A DNA stretch of 64,000 nt from Oehlia diaphana (lineage: Eukaryota; Glomeromycota; Glomeromycetes; Glomerales; Glomeraceae). Of this stretch, positions 23,960 to 35,689 are shown one piece after another (the stretch's first letter is position 1; every line of letters begins with the position of its first letter). The notes under the pieces are model-generated. The model did not search any database. It was not told the DNA's origin and saw only the letters and a list, made by a program, of their open reading frames with translations. Position numbers and translations under genes: made by a program. The stretch is from NCBI GenBank assembly GCA_003833135.1, contig QZLH01000336.1:41183-105182 (forward strand). The letters run 5' to 3'.

Positions 23960-25444
23960 TCATTTCTTAATGACTTGAAAAACTTCATAATCTTCAATCG
24001 AGAAATTATTCTCGGTATTTCTGATATGTACTTTATAATCATCCATTTTGCAATAACATTTACCACCATATTTAAAATTATGACCTGATATAATCAAATC
24101 GCTTAATCCAAATGACGGTCCATAATTAATTCCATAGTTTAATGCTCTTTCATTATACTCCACAGGACTCACATTTATCCCAAAACTAGTACTTTTCAGA
24201 GAAAATATAAAACTCTTAGAACTTCCATAGCCATTCTTAGACTTCCATTCCCCTGCATTATAACCACCCAATATTTCGTCTTTTCCTTTGACTTTAATAA
24301 TTGTAACTGTGCTAGGTTTATTATCACATAATTCATGAAAAACTTTGGGTGTGAAGCCATGTCTACTCCCCCTCAACAATAATTTAAGGTCGTAATTATT
24401 ATGACTTCTGCTGTCATAATAATCTCTATATGATGAAATCTCATTATTAATTACCTTTGATAATTGATTAAGAATCTGAGATACCATGTGGGTATCGGTA
24501 ATGATCTTAGATTCATTAATGTCAGCTTGCCTGGACGGATATAAATCTGTAGTACCTGGAACTAAATAAAATTGTAATAATTTATCGTCTAGTTCGGGAT
24601 CAAAGCGAACTATGTAATGATGGGCTTTTTCATAAAATTGTTGAGAAGTTAATAATGAGAATCTAACCAACGGTAAACAATTCTTCAAAATATTTTTAAC
24701 TTGGTCGACATCCTCATCTGACCAAGTTTTTGGATCTTGTGGATCTTTTGATAAATAACTATATCGAGAGAGTCCCCATTTTAAAACAAGTTCCCAAATA
24801 ACAGCCTCTTCCATTAACAAATCATCTCTTTTGATAAGCGAAATTAACATCTCTTCAGAAATAGCATTAAAATCGGAAAGTTGAAACATTAATTCAGGAT
24901 GTCTGTCAATATAATCATAACAATATTCTTGAAGTTTATCAAAATTGTGTTCGGAACTAATTTGATAAATGTATAATAAATGATGTTCTATCCAATTTGA
25001 TTTTTTTTTAACTAAGAACCTTTGTAAAAATTTAACTAATTCTTGACAATCCATCTTATTTGCCAATTTTAAAATTTCAATAATTTCTTTAGCTTTAAGC
25101 TTTTCTATATGAACATTTCCGGTATAAAAGTATCTAAGAGAAAATGAAATTGAAAATTTTATTTATTTTTAATAAAAAATAAACTCAATAATTAACTTTT
25201 ATTTATAAATTTGTTACCCAAATATAACTTCAAAGATTTCTGGTGTGGATTCCGGAATTGTAACATAAACTTTATTCTCATTATCTGGGGCGGAAGAAAG
25301 TTTATTAAAATAGGGAATCTGATTTAAAATTAATTTATGAGCAGGAAATGTTTTGGCATCGGGAGTTGTTCCAACAGTAATATAAACATCAATTTCTTCA
25401 TTTTGATATCGAGGTAAATTTTGCCATACATATTGCTCTACCAT
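23960..25444 (-). CDS. BTB-BACK-TLDc domain protein
   Basis: Two-exon model, 25218-25444 and 23960-25133, 466 residues, phases matching. The BTB domain is N-terminal (DVYITVGTTPDAKTFPAHK, then IFEVIFGYFYTGNV across the intron). A BACK-like helical region follows (YQISSEHNFDKLQEYCYDYI, LPLVRFSLLT). The C-terminal 170 residues form a TLDc domain (LLLRGSRHGFTPKVFHELCD, then DEILGGYNAGEWKS). BTB proteins often serve as substrate adaptors for Cul3 ubiquitin ligases; TLDc domains are linked with V-ATPase regulation and oxidative stress. This three-part design is heavily expanded in Rhizophagus. It lies tail to tail with the kinase-like gene. The domain calls are clear; the target is unknown. Confidence 0.88.
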
Positions 25445-25944
25445 CCTGAATTTTTTTGTTCCGTACGAGAAAAAATTCTCTCAGAGAATAAAACTCGTTT
25501 ATTAACATCGGGACAATCATTTTATATTGAATTATTGTGTAACCATTTTCGAAAAATTTAACTGGTGAAACAAAACCAAATAAGTAAATTTCGGAAAAAA
25601 TCTGGTACCAACGCTTCGACGCAAGCCATCGAAATAAATTTGTAAAAGAACCTTTTTTTTTTTTTCTTGATTAGTGCTTCTAGCGATAAAGGCTTCGGTT
25701 TATTTCAGTAAAAAGAATATTTTTTATCATAAAAAATTTTGTTATTGTTCATAGAAATTTTATAAACATGGACGGAGTTTCCCTTTCCTATTTTTAAACA
25801 TACATGACGTTATGGGATAAAAATATCAACTGATAATCGGATTAATCGGTACAGATTTTACATGTGTAATACATAAAACCTTCGATTATTTTGTTCACTG
25901 TTCATACACGATTTTCTCCTTGTAAGGGTTGTATTAAAGCGAAG
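25445..25944. other. shared 5' region of divergent genes
   Basis: Non-coding DNA between the divergently oriented BTB-BACK-TLDc gene (minus) and the F-box gene (plus). It presumably holds both promoters. I see no convincing TATA box or known operator. Confidence 0.45.
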
Positions 25945-27293
25945 ATGGTAAGAAAATATATTTTTAATTAAAGTTTAGTAAAATTTTAAATGAAAACATT
26001 AAAAAGGTTTCGCTTTAATATATATTAACAAGACACAAACTGAATATTACTCTCATTATCGATACAAACGTTGCTTAAAAGTCAACAATAACGGTAAATG
26101 ATTTTTCTTGAAAATTTCGAAATTTGTAAGTTAATTCTTTTCAATAAATCATCTTTTTTTTTTAATTATTATTATAGGAACTTCAAATATTGATAAAATT
26201 CCAACAGAAATTTTACGAGAAATTTTTTCAATATTATATAATGATGGAATAAATACTGATCGGGCAGAAACTTTGGAAGATTTATATTCTTGTATGTTCG
26301 TTAATAAATATTGGAGTGTAAATGCTACACCAATATTATGGTCAAATATCATTCCATCACCAGGAGCTATTACAACATATATGGCTTTTTTTAAGGAAGA
26401 AGAACGTAAAGAATTAGAAAAATCTGGAATTTCATTTGATAATATTTGCGATATAGAATCTACGACTTATTGTTATCCTTCATTCTTGAAATCGATTAGT
26501 ATGCATGAATTATCCCTTGCAATATTTTTATGGTGTCGTAATAATTGTCCTCAACCAATTACAAAACAATATAATTTGTTATTAAGAGGAATACTTAATA
26601 TCTTCGCCAACCTTTGCATTACACTTTATCAGCTTGATTTAGATAAAAGATCTTTATTAGATTGTTTACATCATGAGTTGTGGATTTTATTACAAGAACC
26701 AAATTATAGATCTTTTATATCACGCGTTAAACAACTTTCTTTGGATATACGGAAACTTGTTAATGATGATTGTTTGGAATTATTATGTCAAGCCTGTCAA
26801 AGATTGGTTCGTATCAACTTTATCTTTTCTTATAAGTAGTTGCATGTATCAATGTTTTTTTTTTTTATAGAAAATCCTTAAAATTGATATGACAGTAGAT
26901 GAAACATTTTGGTCTTCTGATAATAAATTAGCAGATATCATTAAAACTCAAAAAGGATTACAAACTTTTTATTTAAGGAGAGGAAAGATTACACCAAAAA
27001 TAATTTCTGCATTAGAGGTTCATGCTAAATCATTAAAAATGTTACATTTTCGTAGAGTTGATTTTGAAAAGTGTACATCATTAAGATCAATATTTAATTA
27101 CTCTAAACAACTGGAAGTATTGATCGTACGTGGATGTAAAAATTTAAGTGAAAATGTTTGTAAAGAATTAATGAATACTGCATCATTTCCTAAATTGGTT
27201 GAAGTTGATTTTGAAGATTCGGATTGTGAAGGATTAATGTCTTGGAGTACGATTATTAAAAGACACGAACATCAGAATATTCAGGTGGTTTGA
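25945..27293 (+). CDS. F-box / LRR protein, four exons
   Basis: Model: 25945-25947 (only the ATG), 26033-26093, 26178-26806, 26871-27293, giving 371 residues. Introns are GTAAGA...CAAG, GTAAAT...ATAG and GTTCGT...ATAG, and all phases agree. The F-box reads NIDKIPTEILREIFSIL, then LYSCMFVNKYWSVNATPILW. Leu-rich repeats follow (LLCQACQRLKILKIDM, LKMLHFRRVDFEKC, LEVLIVRGCKNLSENVCKEL). These match the Rhizophagus F-box/LRR family, expected to be Skp1-binding ubiquitin-ligase adaptors. The first two exons are the least certain part. They were chosen because the long third exon has no in-frame Met before the F-box and this is the join that keeps the frame open. Confidence 0.75.
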
Positions 27294-29881
27294 ATTTAAG
27301 TAAGTTCTACCTCTTTATTTACATAAAAGAATTTTTTTAGCTTATATTAATTTTATTTGGTGATATTTATTTAACCAAAAATTAAATCCAGATTTACGAG
27401 CGATGATGTTATGAAAGAAACGTCCAAAGATCTATTCTAAAATTATTTAACAGAATTCACAGTAAGAAAATTTTGTTCAATTATTTACTCATTGCATTAA
27501 CATGATGTATACCTAATTAAGCAAAATTAATAAATAAAATTTTATTATTACAAATTAAATATATATTCCTATCATAATTTTTCGTGTTATTTTATAAATC
27601 TTTATAGTTAATATAAATATATAGGATATATAGGCGAAAAAGAAGCAGTTTGTAGATATAAGTGTCCCTGAACATAAGTAAAAGTTTTTTTTATTTATAT
27701 ATCTTTTTTTTTTTTTTGTCATTTCAAAATTCTAACATATTATTTTTATTAAGTTATTATAGCTTAATTTGTACTTACTATAAGTTTTTCGATCATCTTC
27801 AAACTTGGGATCATATCAATGATGAAAAGTAGATAACTGGTAATTCTTCAGTAGTCAGTAGGTTATCTAACATCTGATGTCTTCGCATTGCTTTGTAAAG
27901 TGTTTTCTGGTTTCCTACAGTACATGTAGCGGGTAGAATCTAAGTTTGCAACAGCACAGCAGGAGTATACTTTAATAAACTAATTAGTCAAAATTAAAGC
28001 CCCCGGACGAACTAGTAAGAAAAAAGGCAGAAAATATACCATTTACTATATTGATCAATAATTTTTCCTAATCTGTTAAAGCATGTACTTATTTGATAGT
28101 ACTCAATCCAATTATAACAGGACCGCTTTTCAAATTTATAGTTTACTGTTGCCATCTTGAACTAGCGTGGCTTTAAGTGAACTGCTAGTAATTTTCTCCC
28201 TTCAAATCTTCTTCATGATCATGGAAATATAAGTTTGCAAATCACATTTGATAGCTTAGTGGTATATAGCAAAGTCTACCATCTTATGACCAGCCATGTT
28301 TGGCGGATGTACGATATACTGTATGATCTAAAATTATTATGACAAAAAAGTAACTTTAAAATGCAATTTTATTCATGAGTTTCGAATAGATCCTCATCAA
28401 AGATAGTCATTCTATTATTCTCACCAAGATGTTTTGCGAAAAATTTTTTATAATGAAATGATACAGAATACGTGATTATATTTAAGTGAGGAATAATGCT
28501 CATTTATTAAACGGTAAATAATAAATATAAGAATAGATTTTATGCTATTGATGTAAGTCTTCACTTATTAATGAAGTTAACAGCGAAGTCCATAACAGTT
28601 AAACTGATCGATTAGTAGTGAAATTGGTTGATTGGCATCAATCGATTAAGGTGTCGTATCCTCTGTTTTGTATCATGGGATTCTACAATAAAAGTGCCTG
28701 GAGTACATAACATTAATTATAGACCCAACATAAAATTTTAAAGTGAACCGTTATAAGCACAATTTTTTTCCGTTACGAGTCTCGATAGAAAAGTCTTCTA
28801 CGCAAATACGTGTTCGTCATCAACAAAGATTCTTTTTCGTTTACATCGGACCTGAATTATTTATGTAACTATATGTTGATTTAATCCTGTAAATGTTCTC
28901 GAATTTGAATCGAAATATACTAAATACCTTGTAAAGTAAATGTTCAACTCTTCATTCATCTATTTTTAAACAATTGGTATTTTTTTTGTGGTTAATAAGA
29001 CAGGATGATACTGAAAGGCTTTTAATAAGTCGCCCTTTATCCTTCATATTATGTATGTAAATTATAAACATTTATTTATATTGAAGTCTTGTTATTCAGC
29101 AATATCAGATTTATTGCATTTTCAGAAAGTGAAGAAGTTAGTTGATCAAGAAAAAATGTTGATAGATTTGATCCCACCTTGCGTATGATCCCATTCAATT
29201 TGCTGCATTAATTCAAGAATAAGAAATAAGCAAATATTTATCGTACTTTATATCAAGAAGAGAGTCTAATCTTTCAAAAGATTTATTGCTCATTATCAAA
29301 TGTTGATCATGGAATAATGGATCTTTATAAATGATCAAACGAGTGTGACCCGCTGATGCTGACCTGGCGTAACTTTTATTGCTACTTACCTGATAGATGA
29401 ATCTATTTGCTTTTGTATCAATGAGTTTGGGAAACTAAAAATGCTTTTTCCCAAAGTACGTACTAAATAAATTTCGTTAACCCCTCTTTCATACATTTTC
29501 CTCTTTGGTAATAATCAAAACTTTATGTAATGCCAAAGCAGAGAGGATCTGATGATTATGACCAGAAATTAATGCTGGCTTCAAGAATTGGAAACTTTTA
29601 AAATAGTTTGGGTTGATGACGCCCGTAATAATTGATACAAAATTTTCGTACACTATATATTTGAAAATTCATTAGATCTTTTTTTTTTTTTAATTAAAAT
29701 AATATACTTTTTTATGAATAATATAATTGTAAGATAATCATTACACTAAGAATTTCATTTAATTCATCTACTATTGTTACATTCGAATTAACAGATAATT
29801 GATCTTATACAACAAAAAATTGAAACTTTTTCTAAAGTATGTGGAAATGCATAATATTTGATATTTAAATAGGAATGTATC
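27294..29881. other. long intergenic stretch, no gene seen
   Basis: Non-coding by eye on both strands. Mixed composition, less AT-rich around 27800-29650, without a readable frame longer than about 40 codons that looks like protein. It may contain decayed transposon DNA, but I cannot identify any. Confidence 0.4.
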
Positions 29882-31336
29882 TTATAAATAAGCTTTAGGA
29901 ACCATTTTTTTGACATCATATAGACATAAATGATTTTGTTCATGCCAATACGTCATTGCTTGAATTATTCCAATATAATGTACAAGTGCAGCGGCTATTA
30001 CAAAGAAATGAAATATTTGATGTGATGACCCCTAAAAAGAAATATTTTATTAAGTTAATGACCCATTTAATTAATTAATGTTAAAGAAACGTGAGCGCAA
30101 TACTTACATAGATATCAAACGTTCCCGGATACCATTTTTCTGGCACTCTAAATGAAGAAAAATTTTAAATACTAAAATAAAAATTGCTTTTAAGATAAAT
30201 CTACTATGATAACATACCTAGCACCATAAATGACAGCTCCAGTAATGTAAAGAGCGCCCATTAATAATAACCATTTTAGAGATATTACATCAAAACAAAG
30301 TTGAATCTATAAATTAGAAGGTAAAATGTTAAAGATCCTATGAAAGAAACAAAAGTAACAAGAAGTTCCTTACAACTTACTCCATATATAAAAATAGCAT
30401 GAATTAATGGTACAAATGCACTTAATCCCATAGCTATAAATAAGCTTGCACGAAACCATCTAAATTGTGGTGATCTAAATCTATTTAAAACTGCAACTGA
30501 AATCTATAGTAAAATTTATAATTTATTAATTAATTTATTAGCATAATATAAGTTTAAATAGATTGAAATATAATAATTACCGTTGCAGCTCCAAAAATCG
30601 AAATCATTGAAAGGTAAATAATTTGTAAAACTTTATTACAATAAAATCCTAGGAAACAAAAAATTTAGATATCACAAAATAAGTTCACAAGTAATAAGAA
30701 TTTTACTGAAATTTGATTTTTCTCACCATAATATATCATCGGGAAGAATGATCCTACGATCAAGGTCACAATACCGATATAATCGCATCTATTCCAATTT
30801 GCGCAAACCTTTTCTGAATGACAACATAATGTATGAAAAGTTGAAGAGAATGCTAAACAAATCATAGCACCGAGTAAAAATATATAAAATACAAAGAAAT
30901 CCCAAGTTTTCGCATTAGGTTGATGCGCAAGCACATAATAATATGTTGTAAATCCCAAGAAAAAAAAGGCAACTGTTCCGATTAAATGAGACCAAATATT
31001 AACTAAAGAAATACAAATAAAATAAGTTAGCAGCTAGTAGCATGGTTTCGAATCACAAAAATTGGTCATTAACTTACCACTTTCGTTATGAATGTAAAAT
31101 AACGATTTGGCACATTTTACATAAGAAAATGTGGGTCTTCTATAGCCTTTTAAAATATCATGATTATCTTGAAGCCAAGTTGGTAAATCACCAAAATTAC
31201 AAGTTAGTGAAACTGTTAAACTGCTAGATGATGGAATAACTTCATTTACTTTTGTTGCTATAGAAGAAGTTTCTGCTGATACTGTATTTTCCGATGAAGT
31301 CCGATACGGGGAAGTCATTTTTCGTAGTGTAAGCAT
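29882..31336 (-). CDS. PAQR / Izh / hemolysin III-type seven-helix membrane protein
   Basis: Seven-exon model: 31078-31336, 30727-31002, 30581-30648, 30381-30503, 30218-30306, 30108-30147, 29882-30031, giving 334 residues; all phases agree. The family signatures are present: NIWSHLIG at the first helix, SSTFHTLCCHSE and RCDYIGI next, and GSSHQIFHFF in the last helix. The Ser/His, Asp and paired His residues form the buried zinc site of the PAQR family (adiponectin receptors, yeast Izh proteins), thought to act as ceramidase-like lipid hydrolases linked with zinc and sterol balance. FRASLFIAMGLSAFVPLIHA is also typical. The cytoplasmic N-terminus is Ser/Thr-rich. A second Met at 31318 is an alternative start. 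The family call is very secure. Confidence 0.92.
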
Positions 31337-31726
31337 ATTTATAATTAAAGCTTTTTTATAAAAAAAAAAAAAAAAAAAAAGTTTGTGATCAACTGAAATA
31401 TGATTGGGAAAAAAAAAAAAGATTAAAAAAAGACACTCGGAAAAAAAGTGCGGATGCCTTAAATATATGTCGTAAATATCAGGAGAAATCACATGCATCC
31501 CGTTTTTTTTATTTATTATTCCACGTGCGATAATTAAACAGTTTCAAGGTAAAACTCTATCACGAAATTAATGCTTCACGTGTAAATTGAACCCTGTCAC
31601 ACAGTAAAATTTCTTACATCATAGTAAAAAAAAATTTTTCTTTTTTAAATATTTTAAATAAAAATTTATTTCATATATAAATATTTATGTTTTCTTTGAA
31701 ATGTACATGATATTAAACAGATAATC
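31337..31726. other. intergenic between two minus-strand genes
   Basis: Holds the 5' flank of the PAQR gene and the 3' flank of the reductase gene, with an A run at about 31361-31380. No gene seen. Confidence 0.5.
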
Positions 31727-32987
31727 TTAATCAATTTTAACAATCAATTTTTTTGCACTAACACCTTTCTTTAATTTTTGCAAACCATCAGGAATAGCAT
31801 TAAGCCCACCTTCAACAACTTCAACATTATTAGGTCGAATCCTTCCTTCAAAAAGTAACTGTTCAACAACCTTCAAAAGTCGATTGACAACCTTGAGAGC
31901 ACCTTTAGTATCTCTATGACATTCACCAAGTACAATACCCGTTTCTTGAACACCTTCTTTTTTATCAGTAGGAGGACCTGCCGCCCAAGCAATTTTTCCA
32001 TTTTGTGATAAAACCTTTAACGCGATATTAGAACTTTCTGAACCAATAACATCAAGAGCATATTTTAAATTATTTTTTGTTATAGAATTAATTTGATCAA
32101 CAACATCAGGTGCATTATAGTCAATAACATAGGCTGCTCCAATTGATCTAAGATAATCATTATTTTTTGGAGAAGCTGTTGTGATAACAGTAAGTCCCGT
32201 ATTAGCAGCAAGTTGTACTGCATAAGAACCAATTGAGGAAGAACCTCCCCAAATCTATCATTAAAAAAAAAGAAAAAAAATTTAAATAAAAAGAATAAAA
32301 TGATTTCATTTTGATATGTATTATAATTACCAAAATAAATTCTTCACGAAAGAAACTTGGATTTTCTGTAGGAAGCGGCAAATTCAAGTTATGATACAAA
32401 CCGAGTGCTGCCGTCAAAGATCCTACAGGAATTGATGCGGCTTCTTCCCAAGTCAAATGCGGTGGTTTCTAGATTATTATTGAGAAAATGAGCCGATCGT
32501 TCCTATCCACAATGCTATTATGAAATAAGTTTATTAACCTTAAATGTAGTAGCAGCTTCGAATAAAGCATATTCTGAAAATGCGCCATATCCTCCGGGAA
32601 CACCTAGTTTTGTATGAGCCATAACTTCATCTCCTACAGAAAAACCGGTAACTCCATTTCCTACAGCTTCAACAATTCCGGCTGCATCGGAACCAAGAGT
32701 AACAGGATATCCATCGATAAAGAACCCTATTTCAGCCTGTTTCCTATTAATGATATATAATCAAATAAAAATCATTTATTCATTTGTCATTTATTATAAA
32801 AACTATAAAAATAATATTACCAATCGACGGGATTCAAAGCCACAGTTTTTACTTTAACTAATAAGTCACCGAGTTCACCAGGAATGGATGCATTAGGTTG
32901 AGGTTTTGGAGTAGGCTTATCTACTTCTTCAACAACTTGTTGACCACCTTTTTCATGAAGAACAACTGCTTTAATTTTTGCACTCAT
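31727..32987 (-). CDS. MDR-type zinc-independent enoyl/quinone reductase
   Basis: Four-exon model: 32821-32987, 32539-32743, 32331-32468, 31727-32254, giving 345 residues with matching phases. The N-terminal GroES-like domain starts MSAKIKAVVLHEKGG and contains ALNPVDWKQAE and LGSDAAGIVEAVG, typical of medium-chain dehydrogenases/reductases. The nucleotide-binding domain has IWGGSSSIGSYAVQLA, the glycine-rich NADP(H) loop, preceded by LTWEEAASIPVGSLTAALGL. The structural zinc Cys cluster of true alcohol dehydrogenases is absent, which points to the enoyl reductase/quinone oxidoreductase branch using NADPH. It is probably cytosolic. The substrate cannot be read from the sequence. Confidence 0.9.
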
Positions 32988-33660
32988 AATAGGATATTTA
33001 AAAGTTAGTAAAAATTTGCGTTCGTCAAGAGTTGTTGATGAATTGATAACGCTTTTATATTACTTTATTACATCATGATAATTTTTTATAATTTCTCCTA
33101 ATTTGTATTTGATCTGAGTAAACGTAATGAATTTGTTGTATTCGTCATCAATCCTTACTAATTTAGGTAAATAAAATTCGGTTCATGGCGCAGATATGTA
33201 GTACATATTATATGTAACTTGGCGATTTTGGCGTAAAATAAATGTGTGAATATTAATCACTACGAAAATGTTTAAATCAATAATTATGTCATCTAAAAAA
33301 CCTGTTTCAAATTCGCGTGTCGTTTTTTCATTATTCCAGAGTCTAGAGTCTAGACTTTAGTAATTAATCTCGAGGTTTTTGTGCTTTATTTAAAGTATAG
33401 GTTTACATCTTGAAGGGTTACAAATTGGGATCTTGATAAGAATTTTTTTAATTAATAATAATATACTGTATTTCAATTACTAAATTATTATTATTAATTA
33501 ATTGAATTTGTAACTTTTGTAACTATGCTTATTATAATTTTACAAAGATTATTCAGCTTTATCCTTCGAAGTTTCCAGATCCTACACGTCAGGATGTTTA
33601 AATGTTTAATAATTATCTTTTTTTATTAGATAAATAAATAATTAAATAACTAGAACCTAC
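32988..33660. other. intergenic, no gene seen
   Basis: 5' flank of the reductase gene and 3' flank of the Sgf11-like gene. ATTAATTAATAATAATA-type runs lie near 33450-33510. No gene seen. Confidence 0.5.
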
Positions 33661-34959
33661 TTAAATTTGCCTAATCGTTCTTCTCTTAGCGTAAGTTTTC
33701 AACACGGGACGCCTATTAGAAAATACATAAGTGTCGTTGCAATCCGTTACACGAGTTACTACAAAAGTTAAAAAAAATTATTGTTCAATAATTTTTGATA
33801 AATCAAAATTTTTTAATAAATAAAAATAAATTTTAATGGAAAAAAATACCTTGCGTATCAATATCCATTTCCCCGTTTGATATAAATGAAGAACTTGAAG
33901 ATTCGGGATAGTCAAAAATGGAAAATTTGTCTGTCTGTTCATCGCTGCAATCAAAGTTTAATTTATAACATAAAGTAATAAGTAATATCAGAACATAAAT
34001 TACTTACTCAGTATAACGAATATTTTTTGTCGCTGTGCGTCCCTGAACTAACCCCAGACACTTTGAAAAATGTTTTACATATGTTGAAACCGGAAACATT
34101 ACATTACAATTTAGACAACGTTGTTTTCCTGCCTGCAATCTTAATGTGTTAATATTTTGACCAAATATATCATAACCTTGTTTATCGACCAAATATAATA
34201 AACTGTTTCGGTGTAGAATAAATTATTTAGATAAAAAAGTAAATATAAATGGAATATCGACAATATAACAATATACTTTGAATCTTGGATCTGAAAGGTT
34301 CGTGTACAGAGCTTTTCTGTCTTAGCTTGTCGGTGCATTTCAAAAGCAACATCCAAGATACACTCATCTATTAATTCTTGCAAAATCTCAAAAGCCTGGT
34401 AAATAAACATTTGCGTAAATAATTTACTAAGTTATATAAAATTTTGATATACTGTACTTACATAACTAGCTTCACCTTTATCCATATTACTGAAAAACGA
34501 GTCGATAACTTCTCTTGACATTTTATCAACGGTTTCCTCATCTTGAATTTCTTCATCATACTCTTCGGATTCCTCATATTCGTCTTCTTCATCTCCTTCA
34601 TATTCATGTTCACTTCCATTTTCTATTTCACTTTCGCTAACATTTAGATCAAAACTTTCCATATCATCATCATAATTAAGTTCTTCATTATCAGAACATA
34701 TTGTTTCCTCATCCAATTTATTACCACCAACTTCCTCTTCTTCATCAGAACATATTGTCCTTTCATCATTACTATCATCTTTTATTGTAGTCATGTGATC
34801 ATGAAGTTCGAAATCCATAAAATACTCGTCTCGTAAAAAATTATTTCTTGTTACATATGTATTGTTATTACGATTAAGTCTTCTCCTATTTTGAATTTCA
34901 TTTTCATTTGGAGTTATAGGTGGAGTTAATTGAGGTGATGGAAGTTGATTTTCAACCAT
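33661..34959 (-). CDS. SGF11: Sgf11 / ATXN7L3-type SAGA deubiquitinase-module subunit
   Basis: Five-exon model: 34462-34959, 34277-34395, 34008-34202, 33850-33944, 33661-33758, giving 334 residues, phases agreeing. The core has the Sgf11 helix (LIDECILDVAFEMHRQAKT), then YDIFGQN, then a C2HC zinc finger: CLNC, 11 residues, HFSKC, followed by LG. In yeast and animals Sgf11 joins Ubp8, Sus1 and Sgf73 in the SAGA module that removes ubiquitin from histone H2B; the finger contacts the nucleosome acidic patch. Unlike the short yeast protein (about 100 residues), this one has a long N-terminal region of about 165 residues that is strongly acidic (EEEEVGGNKLDEE, YEGDEEDEYEESEEYDEE). Family call from motif order; the symbol is by homology only. 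Confidence 0.82.
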
Positions 34960-35689
34960 TTTATTTTTCTAAGAAAAAAAAAGAATCAAAGATCATAAAC
35001 GTTTATTTTATTTTATTAGTCAGAGTGAGATTAAAAATGATCGACAATCAAAAAAATTCTTATTTTATACTGGTAATTTAATTGCCGACAGAATATATGA
35101 TGAAAGACTTTTTTATTAATTTAAGAATTAAATTTTGTAAATTAACATATCACTAAAGTATTAGATCTATAACAATAACAATCGACTTTTTTTATTAAAT
35201 TGTTAAATGATTGGTCTAATTTATAATTATTGTGGAATTTTTTTATGCATAAAATGGATTTGCAATTTATGCGGTCAATCTTTCTTACATTGCATGAATA
35301 GAAATAATGATCGAAAATTTGACGAAAGTGATTTTTTTACGGGCATGACGGTTGGTTGGTCTAAAGTTAGTTATACTAGTGGAGAAATTTATAACAAAAT
35401 CGATATAAGTTTGATCAACAGAAAAATAATTGAATGACAAATATTTTAGCGAGCACTTGGAAGATTTCAAGTCACATTCTTACGATAATTCAAACTCGTG
35501 GAAATCGTCTCCTTAATCTCTTTTAAGTATCAAATTTAATATCATTTATAAGTAATTATGAATTATGATATACAATGATGTAAGATACTTACAACGAAAT
35601 GTTTTAGTCAAATTCTTGATATGATTCAGAATTATTTTATTCAATATCACTCCTATTTCCTATTTTACCTTATTAAATAATCTCATAAA
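34960..35689. other. intergenic, no gene seen
   Basis: 5' flank of the Sgf11-like gene and 3' flank of the ligase gene. A 76-codon open frame at 35207-35437 (plus) contains CNLCGQSFLHC but no other feature. I do not call it a gene. Confidence 0.4.

Noticed and set aside
35207..35437. 76-codon frame with a CxxC-like word
   Set aside because: Only one Cys pair, no domain, no splice context, and no sign of a promoter beyond general AT-richness.
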